Assembly: GCA_015680685.1 (NCBI GenBank)
Contig: MNCI01009304.1
Span: 302,904-366,903, forward strand
Reading direction: 5' to 3'
DNA: 64,000 nucleotides
Source: Gnetum montanum
Taxonomy: Eukaryota; Streptophyta; Gnetopsida; Gnetales; Gnetaceae
The position numbers and the translations under genes are program-made. The first letter of the stretch is position 1. Every line of letters begins with the position of its first letter. The notes under the pieces were generated by a model. It did not search any database and was not told the origin of the DNA. It worked only from the letters and a program-made list of their open reading frames with translations. Below, one piece after another: positions 13,200 through 24,724 of the stretch.

Positions 13200-15604
13200 A
13201 GGATGAGGGTGTTGAAGATATGAGGCAACTAGTTGTATTAGCTTGTGAGGGTTTGGGAGAATAGCTAGGTTGGAAGAAGAGTCATTTCCTAAAACAATTA
13301 TCTAAACCACTTGGATGGAAGGATGATTGTGAATGTACAGCCCTCATAGCATTTCATTGTTGTAGTTGTAAAGAAATCTCACCCTACATGGATGGAGCAA
13401 GAGGTAACTAGGTTAAGGGTAGAGGGATGTATGCAGATGAATGCATAGGATGGTATGGATATGAGTTCTCTCATCAGGTAGATGGTGAATGATTTTGATG
13501 GTACTTTGGAAGGTAATAGTGATGCTGAAATGAGGCATGGCTTGCAGAACTTCTTAGAGAGATGGGTTGCTAAACATAGTAGCCATATGGATTTAGTTGG
13601 TTATAAGGGTACTATTGTCTTGGTGGTGGCATTTCCCATGATTGTGGTTGATACCATTATTGGTACTACTCATATGGTTTTGGTGGAGCTCAACCTAGAT
13701 AGTAAGCTTGTTGTTACTAGTGGAACTACCTTGGATTGCCTTGAGGATAAGGCAATCTTCTGGGTGCTTGCCTTCTTACTAGTTGTGGATTCAATGTGTA
13801 CATCACAAACTCTTATAGGTGTGACACCATAGTGCAACATCCCTTTGGATGTTCATATTGACAAATTTCACAACCAGTATCATCTTCAGAATCTATCTTC
13901 CAACTTCTTCTACTACAACAACTTTGCCCTTACCTCTTTGGTAGGCACATTTAACTTATTTTCGCCTCCTACAATTATGATCACTATTTTCCTCCTTGGA
14001 TTCCTTAACAATCTTCATGGCAGGTTGGTTTTTCTCATCCAAAGAGTCCCATAATCCATCAACCTTTGCCAAAATATCAGAGATAGATTTTTGTATCAGC
14101 AAGGTTTTCCTATTCACCACTTCATCGATTGGTAACTCTTATTTGTCACAAGATCGAACTTTTCTTGTCCTTATGGAAGGATCCCTATTATACTCTTTTG
14201 CACTTTCTCTTTTTTGCAACTCACCTTCTTCATTTTCTACCAAATCTATTAGCCTTTGTATTTGATGAGCTCTTAATTTAGACAATCTCCCTTCAGCATA
14301 AACCCCTAGAGTTCTTCTAGTTTCTACTCTAAGCTTATCAATGATGTGGTGGAGTTGTTTCCTTGAGAATAACCATGGCCATGGCATTGATGTAAGAGAG
14401 AATAGTATTTGCCCATGGTGGTATCCAAGGCTTCATGTGTTCCTTGTTTTCAGCTTTGTATTTTCCTTCTCAAGTTGTACAGTCTAGAGTATGTATGGTA
14501 TTTATCATTAAATAACTCTAACATGGTACTCCAGAGGCAAATGCATTCTAACTCCAAGGACTGATACTAGCTTTCAGCTTCCTTAATGAGTGTTCTAGGG
14601 AATAGTTTGAGTTTCTAACAATAATTTTCAATGTCCTATAAGGCATAGGCATCATGGAAATCCTGTAGATGGTTCTACAAATTAGAGTTGTATCCCCCCT
14701 CAAATCTTGGGATATTGTTCATGTCTAAGCACTTGATCCTACTATCTTTCACATTCCTAGTTGGAATCTTAACTTCCTCTGCAATGTTAAGCATGCTTCA
14801 AGTTTCTAATATAGGTTCATCATCATGATTGTGTTGATGACACTAATGATGGTTTCTATCACCCCTTCATTCTTGGTGAGCTCTACAATCATTACTGTCC
14901 CACTGATTACCTTCATCATGATTATTTCTTTGATGACTTCTACTAGGACAAAAAGATGAAGAGTGTTCAAAATCGGATGAAAATGATGAAGAGGAAGGTG
15001 AATCACCACCACCACCATAGTGTCCACCACTAGCTCTTTACTCATTATGACCACCATCTTTAGATCCCTCGCCATCAAGATGTTTTATTGAGCACCTACC
15101 TTGACTATCACTTTTTCCTAAACCTAGTTTATGAATAGTGGATTGTAGGTTCAAGGGCACACCCTCATTACCAATAACAAAGGGTGTAGAATCTTCATAT
15201 TGGGAATCCTCAGGGAGAGGATCCAGATTAGCATCTTGGTTCAACAAGAACAAAGGATTACTAAAGTGCTTTCCCTTTGTAAACTCCTGATGCTTCTCCT
15301 AGTGTCAATCTCTCCTATGTTGTGTTTTAGTTGGATGGTACTCTCGAGTGTCATAAACATTCACAAAGTATTCCTCATGAAAATCTAGAATACCCAACTT
15401 CTTAAGAGTTTGAAAGAGCATCCCCAGCACAAATTGATTGGGAGTCAATATTTTGTTTCCCTCCATATCATGCCATCATAATTGCTCATCATGATGTAGG
15501 ATGAAGGTGAAGTCCAGTACATACTCATCTGAATGAGTATGGACCACTTTACACTCTTTTGGGACTAGCGGTTTGACATCTTCATGCCTATGGAAAGAAG
15601 ACAT
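13200..15604 (-). pseudogene. E1 gag, degraded
   Basis: The likely start is the ATG at 15604-15602 (MSSFHRHEDV), which is conserved in E2 (32244-32242). Recognisable parts run leftward. An N-terminal domain has DEYVLDFTFILHHDE (about 15540-15480). The capsid-like core (about 14720-14380) resembles Retrotrans_gag, with NHLQDFHDAYAL and KLKLFPRTLIKEAES. A charged segment at 14387-14139 follows (GRLSKLRAHQIQRLIDLVE). A His/Met-rich low-complexity part lies at 15078-14806. No intact zinc knuckle was found. Stops occur in all frames. Gag would form the virus-like particle. Confidence 0.75.
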
Positions 15605-15735
15605 TTTGCAAAAAATAAAATAATCAATGTGCTCTTGTAATTATAGAGCATGTGAGAGTGATGTTGACCTTGGGTTCATCCAATGCTATCAATAATGTTC
15701 ACTAATCCTAGATAGTGCACATTTCAACAAAAAAA

Positions 15736-15755
15736 GTCCCCAGCAACATCACCAA
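15736..15755 (-). other. E1 primer-binding site, tRNA-Asp type
   Basis: Directly inside the 5' LTR the minus strand reads TTGGTGATGTTGCTGGGGAC. It differs at only four positions from the complement of the plant tRNA-Asp 3' end (TGGCGCCGTTGCCGGGG), and three of these are C-to-T changes. The E2 copy at 32388-32407 supports the same primer. Confidence 0.8.
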
Positions 15756-16693
15756 TGATGAGTGATGGATGTACCCCTACATCCAACCATACAAATCACA
15801 AAGCACTCACATATGATTTGATTGAATTTTGTAGACTTGATAGTTTCTATGCACTAGTCTTCTAGGAAGTGGACCTTATCCTAAGGTTATTCATTGTCTT
15901 CCTGATTACACTTGTGAAGCATAATTGTATGGTTAAGTGTAATCAAGGCATATGATTTTTATCATTTTTTTATGGTTTTGGTGCATAGAAAGAGAGATAG
16001 AATAATTTTATAGCTAATTTAATTTAACTAACTAATCCCTAATTTATCCTATCATAAGCATCCAGTCCCACTTTTCATACACATCCTAAACCCATGTATC
16101 CATTGTTGGGTTACCAAGCACTATGCTACTAGGCATACCAAGCAATAACACTGCTAGGATTACCAAGCAAATACGTGTTATGCTTGAAGTGTTCATACTT
16201 ATGCATTTAATCTATCTAGCTTATCTTCCATAATCACTTAATTAGCTTAATAATTGAAAGTATTAAATGCATGAATAAAATATCTAAGCTATTTAGAATG
16301 CTAGAAGGTTTATCAAGAAGCTCATCTTTATTGTTGTACATACTATCATGCTCAAGTACAACAATGCTCAAATAAAGATCCATACACTCAATGACTCCTA
16401 CTACAAGCACTCGGGAAAAATATTCTAACTTTCAAATAGACAAACTGCAAGAGCTCTACTACTACTATCAATTGAATTTCCATAAACATGGCTGGGAACT
16501 TGTATTTATAGTGTTTTCTCTAGTGTTGCATCGACAGGGCCCTATCAACATAGCAAACATTGTGTTGATCGGGCCCTATCGACATGGTTCCATCAACGAG
16601 GCAACACCACGTAAATAAGGCCCCATCGATAGGGACCCGTTGATGAGGTTGCGTCAACAGGGACCCATCAACATGACACATTGACACTCATGA
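15756..16693 (-). repeat. E1 right (5') LTR
   Basis: In plus orientation it starts TGATGAGTGATGG and ends CACTCATGA, followed by the CTTTC duplication. The minus strand carries a TATA box (TATAAATACA, 16501-16510). Upstream of the TATA box (16511-16690), in the U3 part, is a cluster of degenerate GGGCCCTATCGACATGG-like units. As the 5' LTR it would have driven transcription leftward. Confidence 0.85.
16501..16510 (-). promoter_or_regulatory. TATA box of E1 5' LTR
   Basis: TATAAATACA on the minus strand. The equivalent box in the 3' LTR is near 4185-4197, and E2 has CTATAAATACAG at 22491-22502. The conserved position in all three LTRs supports promoter function. Confidence 0.65.
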
Positions 16694-16749
16694 CTTTCAA
16701 AAACCAATATGATGGAAATTTAAGTGATACTGATAATGATATTTCATTA

Positions 16750-18560
16750 TATCTCTATAGACCTAAAAGATCTATTAGAAAAATGCAACTTGAACATGTC
16801 TTCTATATAATTCCCTAGAACTAATACTGGTGGCTTGGATAGCTTCTATAAAGACATACTAGAAATTTACTATTTTCTTCTAAAAAAATCTATTCTACAA
16901 TATTTTAATAATACATATTGTTCATCTTCTACTAGTTGCATGAAACACTATTGACAGATTCTATCTTTATGTCATTCATTATTCCATCTTTCTATTTTAA
17001 CTTGAAGATGGTGTAATTTCATGCTTACTCTAATAATTAATGCTCTCATAAATATTGGAATTTTTACATATAGAAGATCATTTTCTTCATATATGCTACC
17101 TCTAATATTTTGTTAATAAAATTGAAGCTTTTTTCTATTCTATTTTGTATTTCTATCTCAATTTTTCATCTTTTTAAAGCCTTATCTCTAACAAGTTTGT
17201 AAGCTTATTTTGTATTTATTATTCCATCAATATTATCAATAACCCATTCTTTTAGCCACAATTGTCCTTAATGGAATCACCCATATTTTTGAGATTTTTA
17301 GATTCTCTCCTAAGATCTTATTACTATTTTATTTCTCAACTAGAATGTTAAGAACTAATACATTGCTTGAGCTTCCAATGGTAATAAATTAGCTTCTAAT
17401 AAAAGTATTGCATATGGGATTTGAGGTTTCATCTAACATTTTTTGAAGTTTTTTAATTTTTCTCTATGATTCTTCATCAAAGCCTAGCTCCTACACCAAA
17501 CATCTATAAAGCACAATAGTTTGAACAATTATTTAAAAAGATATTTTTGAATTGTCCACAAGTGTAAATATTGTAATTGCTATATGTATTTTTTATTATA
17601 TAGTAGTCCTTTCATCCTTTTATAACTTGTAATATATGCTGCTTTGATTTGTAATTTTGAGAGCATCCAACTTTGAAATATGTGTAAGTATATACAATCT
17701 CAAGTGTTCTATTATTTAGCTAGAAAGTGTAATCTCTCTTGTTAGTTCCAAAAATTAGCATTTTTGTTTTTTCAACATTCACCTTCATCCTTACCTATTC
17801 ACAAAAGTTTTGTAGGTAATGCAATGTTACTTTTAACCTTATTTCTAAATTTATTATTAGTGCTACATCATTCACAAAGATTAAAAGTTGTATTCATGAT
17901 TCCTTTACTTTAATAGCATAATTTATAAGTACCTCTTTAATCCACTTTTCTAGTTTATCAACAAAAATACCAATAAAATTGGTAAAAAGGAATAGCCTTA
18001 GTTTACTTGTATATTACTATAAAACTAACAAGATCGTATAGTTTTTTCATCTTTTAATTTAAAAATTATTTCTTTGGATAAATTTTGGATAGTATTAACC
18101 AAAATCACCTTTAACTTTGATAAATCTCTCTCATGAAAAAGTCTAAAAATACATAAAGCAAATAAATATTTTACCTTGTAATTTTCTGGTTCAATATAAT
18201 ATTTGAGAGTAACCAAATGATGTGTGGAAAGTTTTGTTTTGAATACTACTTATGAAACATCTAAATTATTTCTTTATACCCACAATCGCAATTTCCTTCC
18301 CCAAAATAGTACCTAATAATTTTGCATATGAGTTATTGATCATGATCAATCTGTAATTATTTAAAACTAATATATCTCCATTCTTAAAAACTATAAAAGG
18401 TTTAATAATCATTCTTTGTCTAGTCAAACCAATTTTAAGTTCTTCATTAAGCAATTTCCAAGTTTTTCCAAGTCTCGCTGTAGACTAACTCTTTACTACA
18501 TATTAATAGCTCAGCATACAATCTTTCTGTCCAGCTTTTTTAAAACCTAATTTCTCAATT
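16750..18560 (-). pseudogene. Second LINE: non-LTR reverse transcriptase remnant
   Basis: On the minus strand the RT motifs appear in order. KNGDILVLNNYRLIMINN lies near 18400-18330, the start of the RT fingers. The fingers/palm follow at 18216-18025. IFVDKLEKWIKEVL lies near 17970-17930, and LLIFVNDVALI near 17890-17860; there the FADD box has become FVND. MKVNVEKTKMLIFG lies near 17790-17750. Downstream of the RT (about 17500-17350) the text matches the C-terminal part of LINEs that have VLLYGCEVWG-type motifs followed by IEKLQKM. Stops are frequent. It differs from the L1-type remnant at 1-2600 and looks closer to CR1/L2/RTE-like LINEs; the clade needs a search. Confidence 0.7.
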
Positions 18561-18639
18561 TCCTTCTACTATTTCATGAAAAGTAAATTGTAAAATATTT
18601 ATTGTGGTATTTATCTTGGTATTTGTAATAGAATGATAA

Positions 18640-19060
18640 ACGTTCTGCACAGAAAACCCGAGGATGTACAGCTGCAGCCGAAAATGCCGATATGACAAAA
18701 ATCAGATAGAAAATTATGTAGTCGGAGCCTGAGCGTAGCGACAAAAAGAAGAAAAAAAAAAGGTTATCGGACCGTGGAGCTGTGTGTTCTGAAAAGGGTG
18801 TTGTAGAAGAATGCAGAGAGAAATGTAGAGCAATGATGTGGAGCAAAGAACGCAGGGAAATGATATGTCATGCCTGTATTATAATTTTATACAGTTAAAG
18901 GACGCAGCCTTTATCGTTGCAAATGTTGTTAAAATACTGCATGCCATAGGTGTCAACTGCATGCCGTGGCCTACATGATTTTTCACTTTATCGGCAAGGA
19001 GATATGACAGGTACAGGAAAACTTATCATTGACTATTTCCCTAACGCGTCCACATAACTA
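18640..19060. other. CpG-retaining low-repeat island, possible relict promoter
   Basis: This is one of few stretches in the left half that keeps many CpG sites (for example GTCGGAGCC, GAGCGTAGCGAC, ATCGGACCG, AACGCGTCC). On the minus strand a TATA-like TATAAAATTATAA at about 18876-18889 is followed by CT-rich sequence typical of a 5' leader. A minus-strand frame at 18846-18574 has a hydrophobic run (FYLIFVISAFSAAAV) but no ATG, so I do not call a CDS. Confidence 0.35.
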
Positions 19061-19159
19061 GATTCTAAATTAAAACTTAGAGGCAGACCACACAGCTATT
19101 TCCATAGCTTTCTTTAATTATAAAACAACTCATTAAGCATGAACTTTATAATAGTTAGA

Positions 19160-19500
19160 AATGCTAACTAAACTTGTAAATAATTTCATAAAATATAGGG
19201 ATCTTACAACATCATTCAGAATAAGCATTTTAGAAAAAGTAAAGAATGATATTGTGTCCAGTATATCTAATAAATTAGATGTACAACCTCACTATCTTTC
19301 AGTTGTTATTATAATCAAGTATAGAAATGCTATAAGTAAGCTTCACTTAGTTTCTGATCTAAGTATTTAAAGTGGAAGATGGATTCAACTCCTCAAAAAG
19401 AATGCATTTGTAGGTTTTGTAGATCATGAGCCCTTGAAGATGAGTTACACGTGTTTATTACCTATTTTAGTATGCATCAAATGAATCCAATTCTTGGTAG
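19160..19500 (+). pseudogene. LINE C-terminal tail, plus strand
   Basis: The plus-strand frame 19161-19370 ends in text (RNAISKLHLVSDLSI) that resembles the conserved LINE tail, in which an 'ISKFRxSxHxLxIExGR' stretch precedes a Cys-rich motif. The next bases give CICRFC and, further on, ALEDELHVF, matching 'ICxFC...IEDExHF'. It is interrupted by stops. It may be an inverted piece of the same family as 16750-18560, whose tail is missing on its own strand. Confidence 0.55.
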
Positions 19501-20140
19501 GGGGAATCAAAGATTCTTGGTTCCAAATGCATTTGGGTGCATAAGTACTTGCAAACTCTAGGGATGGGTTCATAGGCGGGGATGTGAATTAAAACATAAT
19601 AAAATATTTAAATTATATTTTTTATATTCTAAAATCAAGTTTGCATGTAAAAGATATATGACAACAAATATACATAATTAATTTTTTTATTTCTTTTGCA
19701 TTTTGGTTTTATTAATTATTATTTTTAATTGAATTAAATTAAAAGTAACTATAGGAAGAATTTATGTTCACTCCAACGCATAGTAGTTTTATAATATTAC
19801 ACGAAGAAAAAAACCTATATGATTTTTTTTTTATGCCTTCACTAGTATTTGGTCAATTTGTAGAGTTTATCTATATTTTTTATGAAAATGTAATATTCGT
19901 CAAATCAATCCTATGGGTCTTTAGATGTATGAAGTTTCATTTCATTTTACATTCTAAACCTTGAATTATGTTTATTGAAACTAAAACCGAATATTTGGTT
20001 GAGAGCCATGAGGCTTAAGGCCTATTCTTGACCTTTTTGAGGCATCATGCAAATAATGAAATACTTGTGTCGCACAAAAAATGAAATACTCTCTACTTTT
20101 ACAAATGTTTGTTATGCAAAAAAAAAGAAACACTCTTTTT
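19500..20140. other. AT-rich spacer, nothing recognised
   Basis: The stretch is long and AT-rich with only short chance ORFs (for example 19764-19964). No repeat ends are seen. Confidence 0.5.
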
Positions 20141-20520
20141 AGACACTATAATCCCCTCCAACTAGACATTATATTTTTTTTAACCTCTGCAACCTTCCCT
20201 CCTAACCCCCTAAAAACTTTAATTTTTTCTAACCCCTCTATTCTTTTTCCCACTAAAAATCTACACAATTCCACCTCCCATACACTACTTTTTTATTTTG
20301 GCACCCTCCTCCCTCTCCCCCCACCTCTTATATCCCTAAAAACTCTTTAAACCTACCCTCTCCTCCTTTTCCATCCCCCTTTAAAACTTTTTAGAGACTA
20401 CTTACTACCACAAAAAAATTTACTTTTTTCTAATCCCTACAACCTCCCTGCCTCCCTCCCCCCCTAAAAAATCTACATTTTTCTAATTATTAGAATCTTC
20501 TCCCCTAAAAACTAGGTAAC
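20140..20520. repeat. Pyrimidine-rich degenerate repeat
   Basis: Plus-strand C/T-rich blocks (CCCTCC, CCCCTAAAAA, TTTTTTCTAACCCC) recur irregularly for about 380 bases with almost no G. It appears to be an expanded, degenerated C(3-6)TAAAAA(C/T) type repeat. The ORF 20081-20350 across it is a by-product. Confidence 0.6.
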
Positions 20521-20859
20521 ATGGTGGCACATGCCAGTGACATTAATGTCTATCTTAACTCAACCATTTTTGAGCTTTGAAGACTAAAAAACAAATTAGC
20601 TTATTGCACAATGCATATTTTTTGAAGGAGATGATGGTTAGCTTGGCTTGAGCTAATGAATTAGATCCCTATTGGTGATGTACGATCTTAGGAAAATGTA
20701 GTTTTGAATTTGACATTGTGTTGTATCTTTGTTGGTTGTTTAGCTTTATTTATCATACATATATAATATCCTAGCTAGGTAGGATATTCACTGATTTTTT
20801 GTTGATCATGTTGATGAACACTTCTCATTTTTATTCTATGGTTCATGTTTCACTTTATG

Positions 20860-21724
20860 ATGTTTCACCTCATGTGCAAGGATGATGTGAGACCAAAGCT
20901 TGTAGTAATCAACTCCATGTATTTATTGAAATATGATGTGAGTACCATAGTTGGGAGAAAGCCATGGAGAATTAAGACAAGGATAGGTTGCTCCATTCTA
21001 CAAAAATATGGATGAGACTTGGAATAATGTGATTCCAAGATTTCTACCTTGAGAATTTCCATGTATTCGTATGGATCTTACTTTCTTTGAGGATAGTATC
21101 ACATGGTTTAGAGGCTATCAAGTAGGGGATTAGTCCATGGTTATTAGGATGCATGATCTAGAAAGCCTCAAATGTTGAAACTATTACTGATTAAGATGGG
21201 GTGATATAGGAGATTCAACAAAAGGATTTGGATCAACTATGGAGAGACTATCCCAATAAGAGAATTAACATTGACAACTTTATCCTCATAGATTCATGCC
21301 AAGGATCATAGATAGTATGCTACACTCAAGAAGGCTAGTTTGATCCATGTTTTGCATGATAGGGAGCACTTAGGCCTAGAGGTTAAGTGGCCTAAGGGAT
21401 CTAAAGTCTACTTGAGCCTTAAAGGTAAGTTAAAATATGAAAACATAGATTTTTATTACCATTATGATTTCATGCCTACATAATGTTGCCATTATATCAA
21501 CGTTGATGTTGATCTTGATGTTAATAGTTATGTTTATGTTGGTATTTATGTTTATGTTTATGTTTTTTATCCTACAAATGAGATTAAGACCTTGGAGGTG
21601 GTATATATTGAGCTAGGATATATGACAGAGATATCATTATCAGTAAACACCCACAATACTCCAACTAGCTACCAGTGGTTGATGAGCAGTAAGGGTAGAA
21701 AATACCTTCATATCTTTGAATAGG
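20860..21724 (+). pseudogene. Unidentified gene-like sequence, left part (interrupted by E2)
   Basis: Plus-strand frames show protein-like text without a family match: VGRKPWRIKTRIGCSILQ (about 20955), HVLHDREHLGLEVKWPKGSK (about 21340-21400) and then TLEVVYIELGYMTEISLSV (about 21590-21650). A consensus-like 5' splice site, AAAGGTAAGTT, occurs near 21420. The sequence ends at the left ATAGG of E2 and continues after E2 at 33329. Stops are present. Function is not recognised. Confidence 0.35.
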
Positions 21725-22610
21725 TGATGAGCAGCAAGGTACCCCTATGCCCAAACATATGAATTACAAGCATTCACGTGTGATCTAGTTGAATTCAATA
21801 GACTATAGTTACTAAGTACACTAGAGCTAAATAGCATGTGTGTGTTGTTCATTCATTGTCTTCCCAGTCCCACTTGTGGAATGCAATTGTATGGTTAAGT
21901 GTGACCGAGGCATATGATTTCTATTATTTTTTGTTTTTATGGAAATACTTGCCTAGAAAAAGAACAAAAGTAAGAGTGATTAAAAATAAAAGCTATTAAT
22001 TGCTGAGGAAACTAAAGTCTAATCTAGCCTAACACAAGTAACCGTTCCCACTTCCTAGACACATCCTGAACTTTGTGCAAACATTGCTAGGCTGTTAAAT
22101 GCTAATTGTTTCTAAGCTACCAAGTGTCACACATATGCTCAAAGGGGTCATGCTTGTGTAATTTAACAATTTACTTAATTGATCAAAATGAATTTTTGTG
22201 CTAATAACATGAATGTAAAATACATAAAATAACGTAAATGCATGATAAAATAAAATAAAATAAATGTGTAAGAAAATAAATCTCAAGTGTTGTAAGGATG
22301 AATTGAAGAGCTTGTCTTTATTACCAACACAATGGTGTGCTTAGGTAAATCAATTCTTGAATAAAGATCTGTTCACACTTAGACCTCCTACTATGGGCAC
22401 TTGGAAAATATTCTAATTTTCAAATAGATAGACTGTAAGAGTTTCGCTACTTGACTACTAAAAACATGCTCCCAATTGTGCACCTAAGCACTGTATTTAT
22501 AGACCCAAGAGTAACCTGAGAATAACTGCTCTACTAATTAGAGTAACCACTAATAATTAGAATAATCGCTAGAGTAACCACTCTAATAATTAGAATAACT
22601 ACTCTCATCA
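21725..22610 (-). repeat. E2 left (3') LTR
   Basis: In plus orientation it starts TGATGAGCAGC and ends ACTCTCATCA, giving TGATGAG...CTCATCA terminal inverted ends. It contains a TATA box on the minus strand (22491-22502) and, upstream of it, tandem copies of an AATAATTAGAATAAC-type unit (22505-22605). Directly outside (22611 on) the minus strand shows the GTCATGGAGGTA polypurine-like tract shared with E3. Confidence 0.88.
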
Positions 22611-23250
22611 TACCTCCATGACTAAATGAAAACTTGTTCTTGAGTACAGAAGAAGAGGCACAAGTTCTTTACAAAATATATTAGAGGGATGTGGACTTAT
22701 TTGACTGACATGTAGAGTGACACAGAGAAAATAGACAAATATAGAAATGCCTGATTATACAATATTACAAATATGTAAAAAATTGGTGTTCATGATAATT
22801 AGGAAAAAACACCAATGAATCCAAAGGACACCCAGCTCCTCTTGGCAACAAAAGAATGAGGGAGAGGTAGAAGAGATCCAACGGTCATGAACAATCTCCC
22901 ACGAGTGATATGGTTGCATCCTCCTTGGTGACGACAATCCTGCTTCTAGTCCATGCTTTCCATTGCAATCACAACAAAACCCAATAATTAGTATATATAG
23001 TACATAAATAATGGCTGATTACCTTGTCTCATTGGTGATTTTATTTAGCCAAGTTGTGATTATGATAGATTAATTGCTTGATATTATTAGTGGAAAGACT
23101 GACGAATGGGTTAAATAAGAGAAGCAATCCATACAATTCAGAAAATGCTTGACATAAGGAATAGTGGAAAGAAGGTATTCACAACAATAAAAAGGAATTC
23201 ATTACAAATAGTTATGAAGGTATGTCCAATTTGGATGACATGGATGGGGT
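22611..23250. other. E2 sequence inside the 3' LTR, non-coding
   Basis: It aligns with E3 35743-36370. E1 carries its extra ORF at the corresponding place (4560-7430). Near 22960 the minus strand reads TTGTGATTGCA and E3 near 36080 reads TTCTGATTGCAG, which resembles a 3' splice site. No ORF can be supported. Confidence 0.45.
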
Positions 23251-24715
23251 AAATAAAAAGAATTTGATTGTAACAATGTCTAATGCTAAAGAACTTAACT
23301 TAACCAAACCAAAATATATGCAAGTGGGTCCTTCCAAAAGTAGGCACAGGCCTTTTATGCCCTTGCATAACTTCAAACCAAGGAGTCTGTGGGCTCCATG
23401 GATGATTAATGATTACGGAAAGTTAAGTGAAAAAACCTTAAAGTAATTGATTGAGAAACCCGACACATCAAACCAGAATACTGAATCAAAACATGAAACT
23501 GGTAGTGAGGTGAGATATGGAAAGCATAGATGGATGATAGAGAAAGTGGAATGGAGCTCCTAATTATGGTCACATATAGCCTCTTGTGAAGTTTGTGATT
23601 AATTGACTTGGTAGGATCCTTCCTTAGTCCAAATCAAAACCAACCACTTTTAGTGACTTTGCATCGACATTCTAAGGCTAGTCCATCCCCTGAGACATGA
23701 ATGCTTCCACAAAACAACCATTGTTCCAAATAGGAGAGAAGGTAGGAATTCTAAAAGGGCCTTAGTTAGAGGAGACAAGATAAGTCTCATAACCAATGCT
23801 TGTAGCCCTTTTTATTTGGTCTAAGGAGTGTGCTTTGAATTCCCATGTTTTTTTTTTGAATGGGAACCACACCATGCAAAGACCCATGTGATTTTTGCAT
23901 TTATTTTGTCCAAAGTGTGTGCTTTGAATCCTCATCTTTTTTTTTTGTGATGAGGACCACACCATGAAAGGACTTATTTGACTTTCTATTGTGAAATGAC
24001 ATGGACCGATGAGAAGCTTACAATAACACTCCTACACACAAGAAAATAGAAAAGCACAAAGAACATTGCATCCCTTTGAAGCCACACCCTATCCAAACCT
24101 TTGATTCCTTTCCAATTTTGGAAACTACACAAGTCACCAGTTTATTAAAGTTGCATTAATGAAAAAGAGACTGCATACTTCCAAAATAAAGAAAACCATA
24201 AAGTAAGTGGATGGGTGGATGATGTGGACTCACTACTTGTTTCATGAAAAGAAACCATGTCCTAGTCATCAGTAATGACCATCAAAGTTAGAAACCAGAC
24301 ATCAACAATCAAATTACAAATGAAACATAATATCATCAAGTAGTGCATTACCATTATACCTACCACCTTATTAGTAGAAAAAGTAGGGAACACATCAAAC
24401 ATAAGCAAACATAACCATAAAAGAAAGTAAAAGAGTAGACAATAGATATTGAATATATTAACATTGATGTAAAAAAAACTAAGAAAAGACCAATAAAGTT
24501 AAAAATACAAAGATATAAAATAAAGGTGTAAAACAAAGAAGATGAAAATAAAAAATTTGTAAAACAAAAAGGTCAAAAACTGAGGAGCCATCAAATGTGT
24601 TAGTATGGATGGCCATCTCCCCCACAACTAAGTTGGAAAGGAGAGATCCAAAAGATTGAACGTGGTTGTTCATCTAGCAAGGTCTTTGTTGCATTGGTTG
24701 GCTTGGGCTCATGGA
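23250..24715 (-). other. E2 conserved 3' block (homologous to E1 8150-9480)
   Basis: It aligns along its length with E1 and E3. No open frame is present. A truncated degraded minus-strand frame near 23710-23250 parallels the ones in E1 and E3. Confidence 0.6.
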
Positions 24716-24724
24716 AAATTTTTA

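Larger units (their letters stand above)
3242..16693 (-). mobile_element. E1: Athila-like Ty3/gypsy LTR retrotransposon, complete but decayed
   Basis: Two related LTRs (3242-4364 and 15756-16693) flank gag, protease, RT, RNase H and integrase remains, all reading on the minus strand. The element is flanked by CTTTC at 3237-3241 and again at 16694-16698, a 5-bp target duplication. A primer-binding site complementary to the 3' end of plant tRNA-Asp lies directly inside the right (5') LTR. Domain order, tRNA-Asp priming and an extra ORF between integrase and the 3' LTR fit the Athila group. The two LTRs differ at roughly 30-40 of the first 200 aligned positions by eye, mostly transitions, so the insertion is old. 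Every ORF carries stops. Confidence 0.85.

Noticed and set aside
13482-13832. Plus-strand 116-codon ORF
   Set aside because: It is a shadow of E1 gag; the same reverse frame appears by chance in the E2 and E3 copies.
14986-15040. His-codon-rich stretch (CACCACCACCACC) as a metal-binding protein
   Set aside because: It is low-complexity sequence within the decayed E1 gag, with no supporting frame.
18574-18846. Minus-strand ORF with a signal-peptide-like hydrophobic run
   Set aside because: There is no ATG in frame (it opens with TTG), no family match, and the rest is low complexity; kept only as part of the CpG-retaining island.
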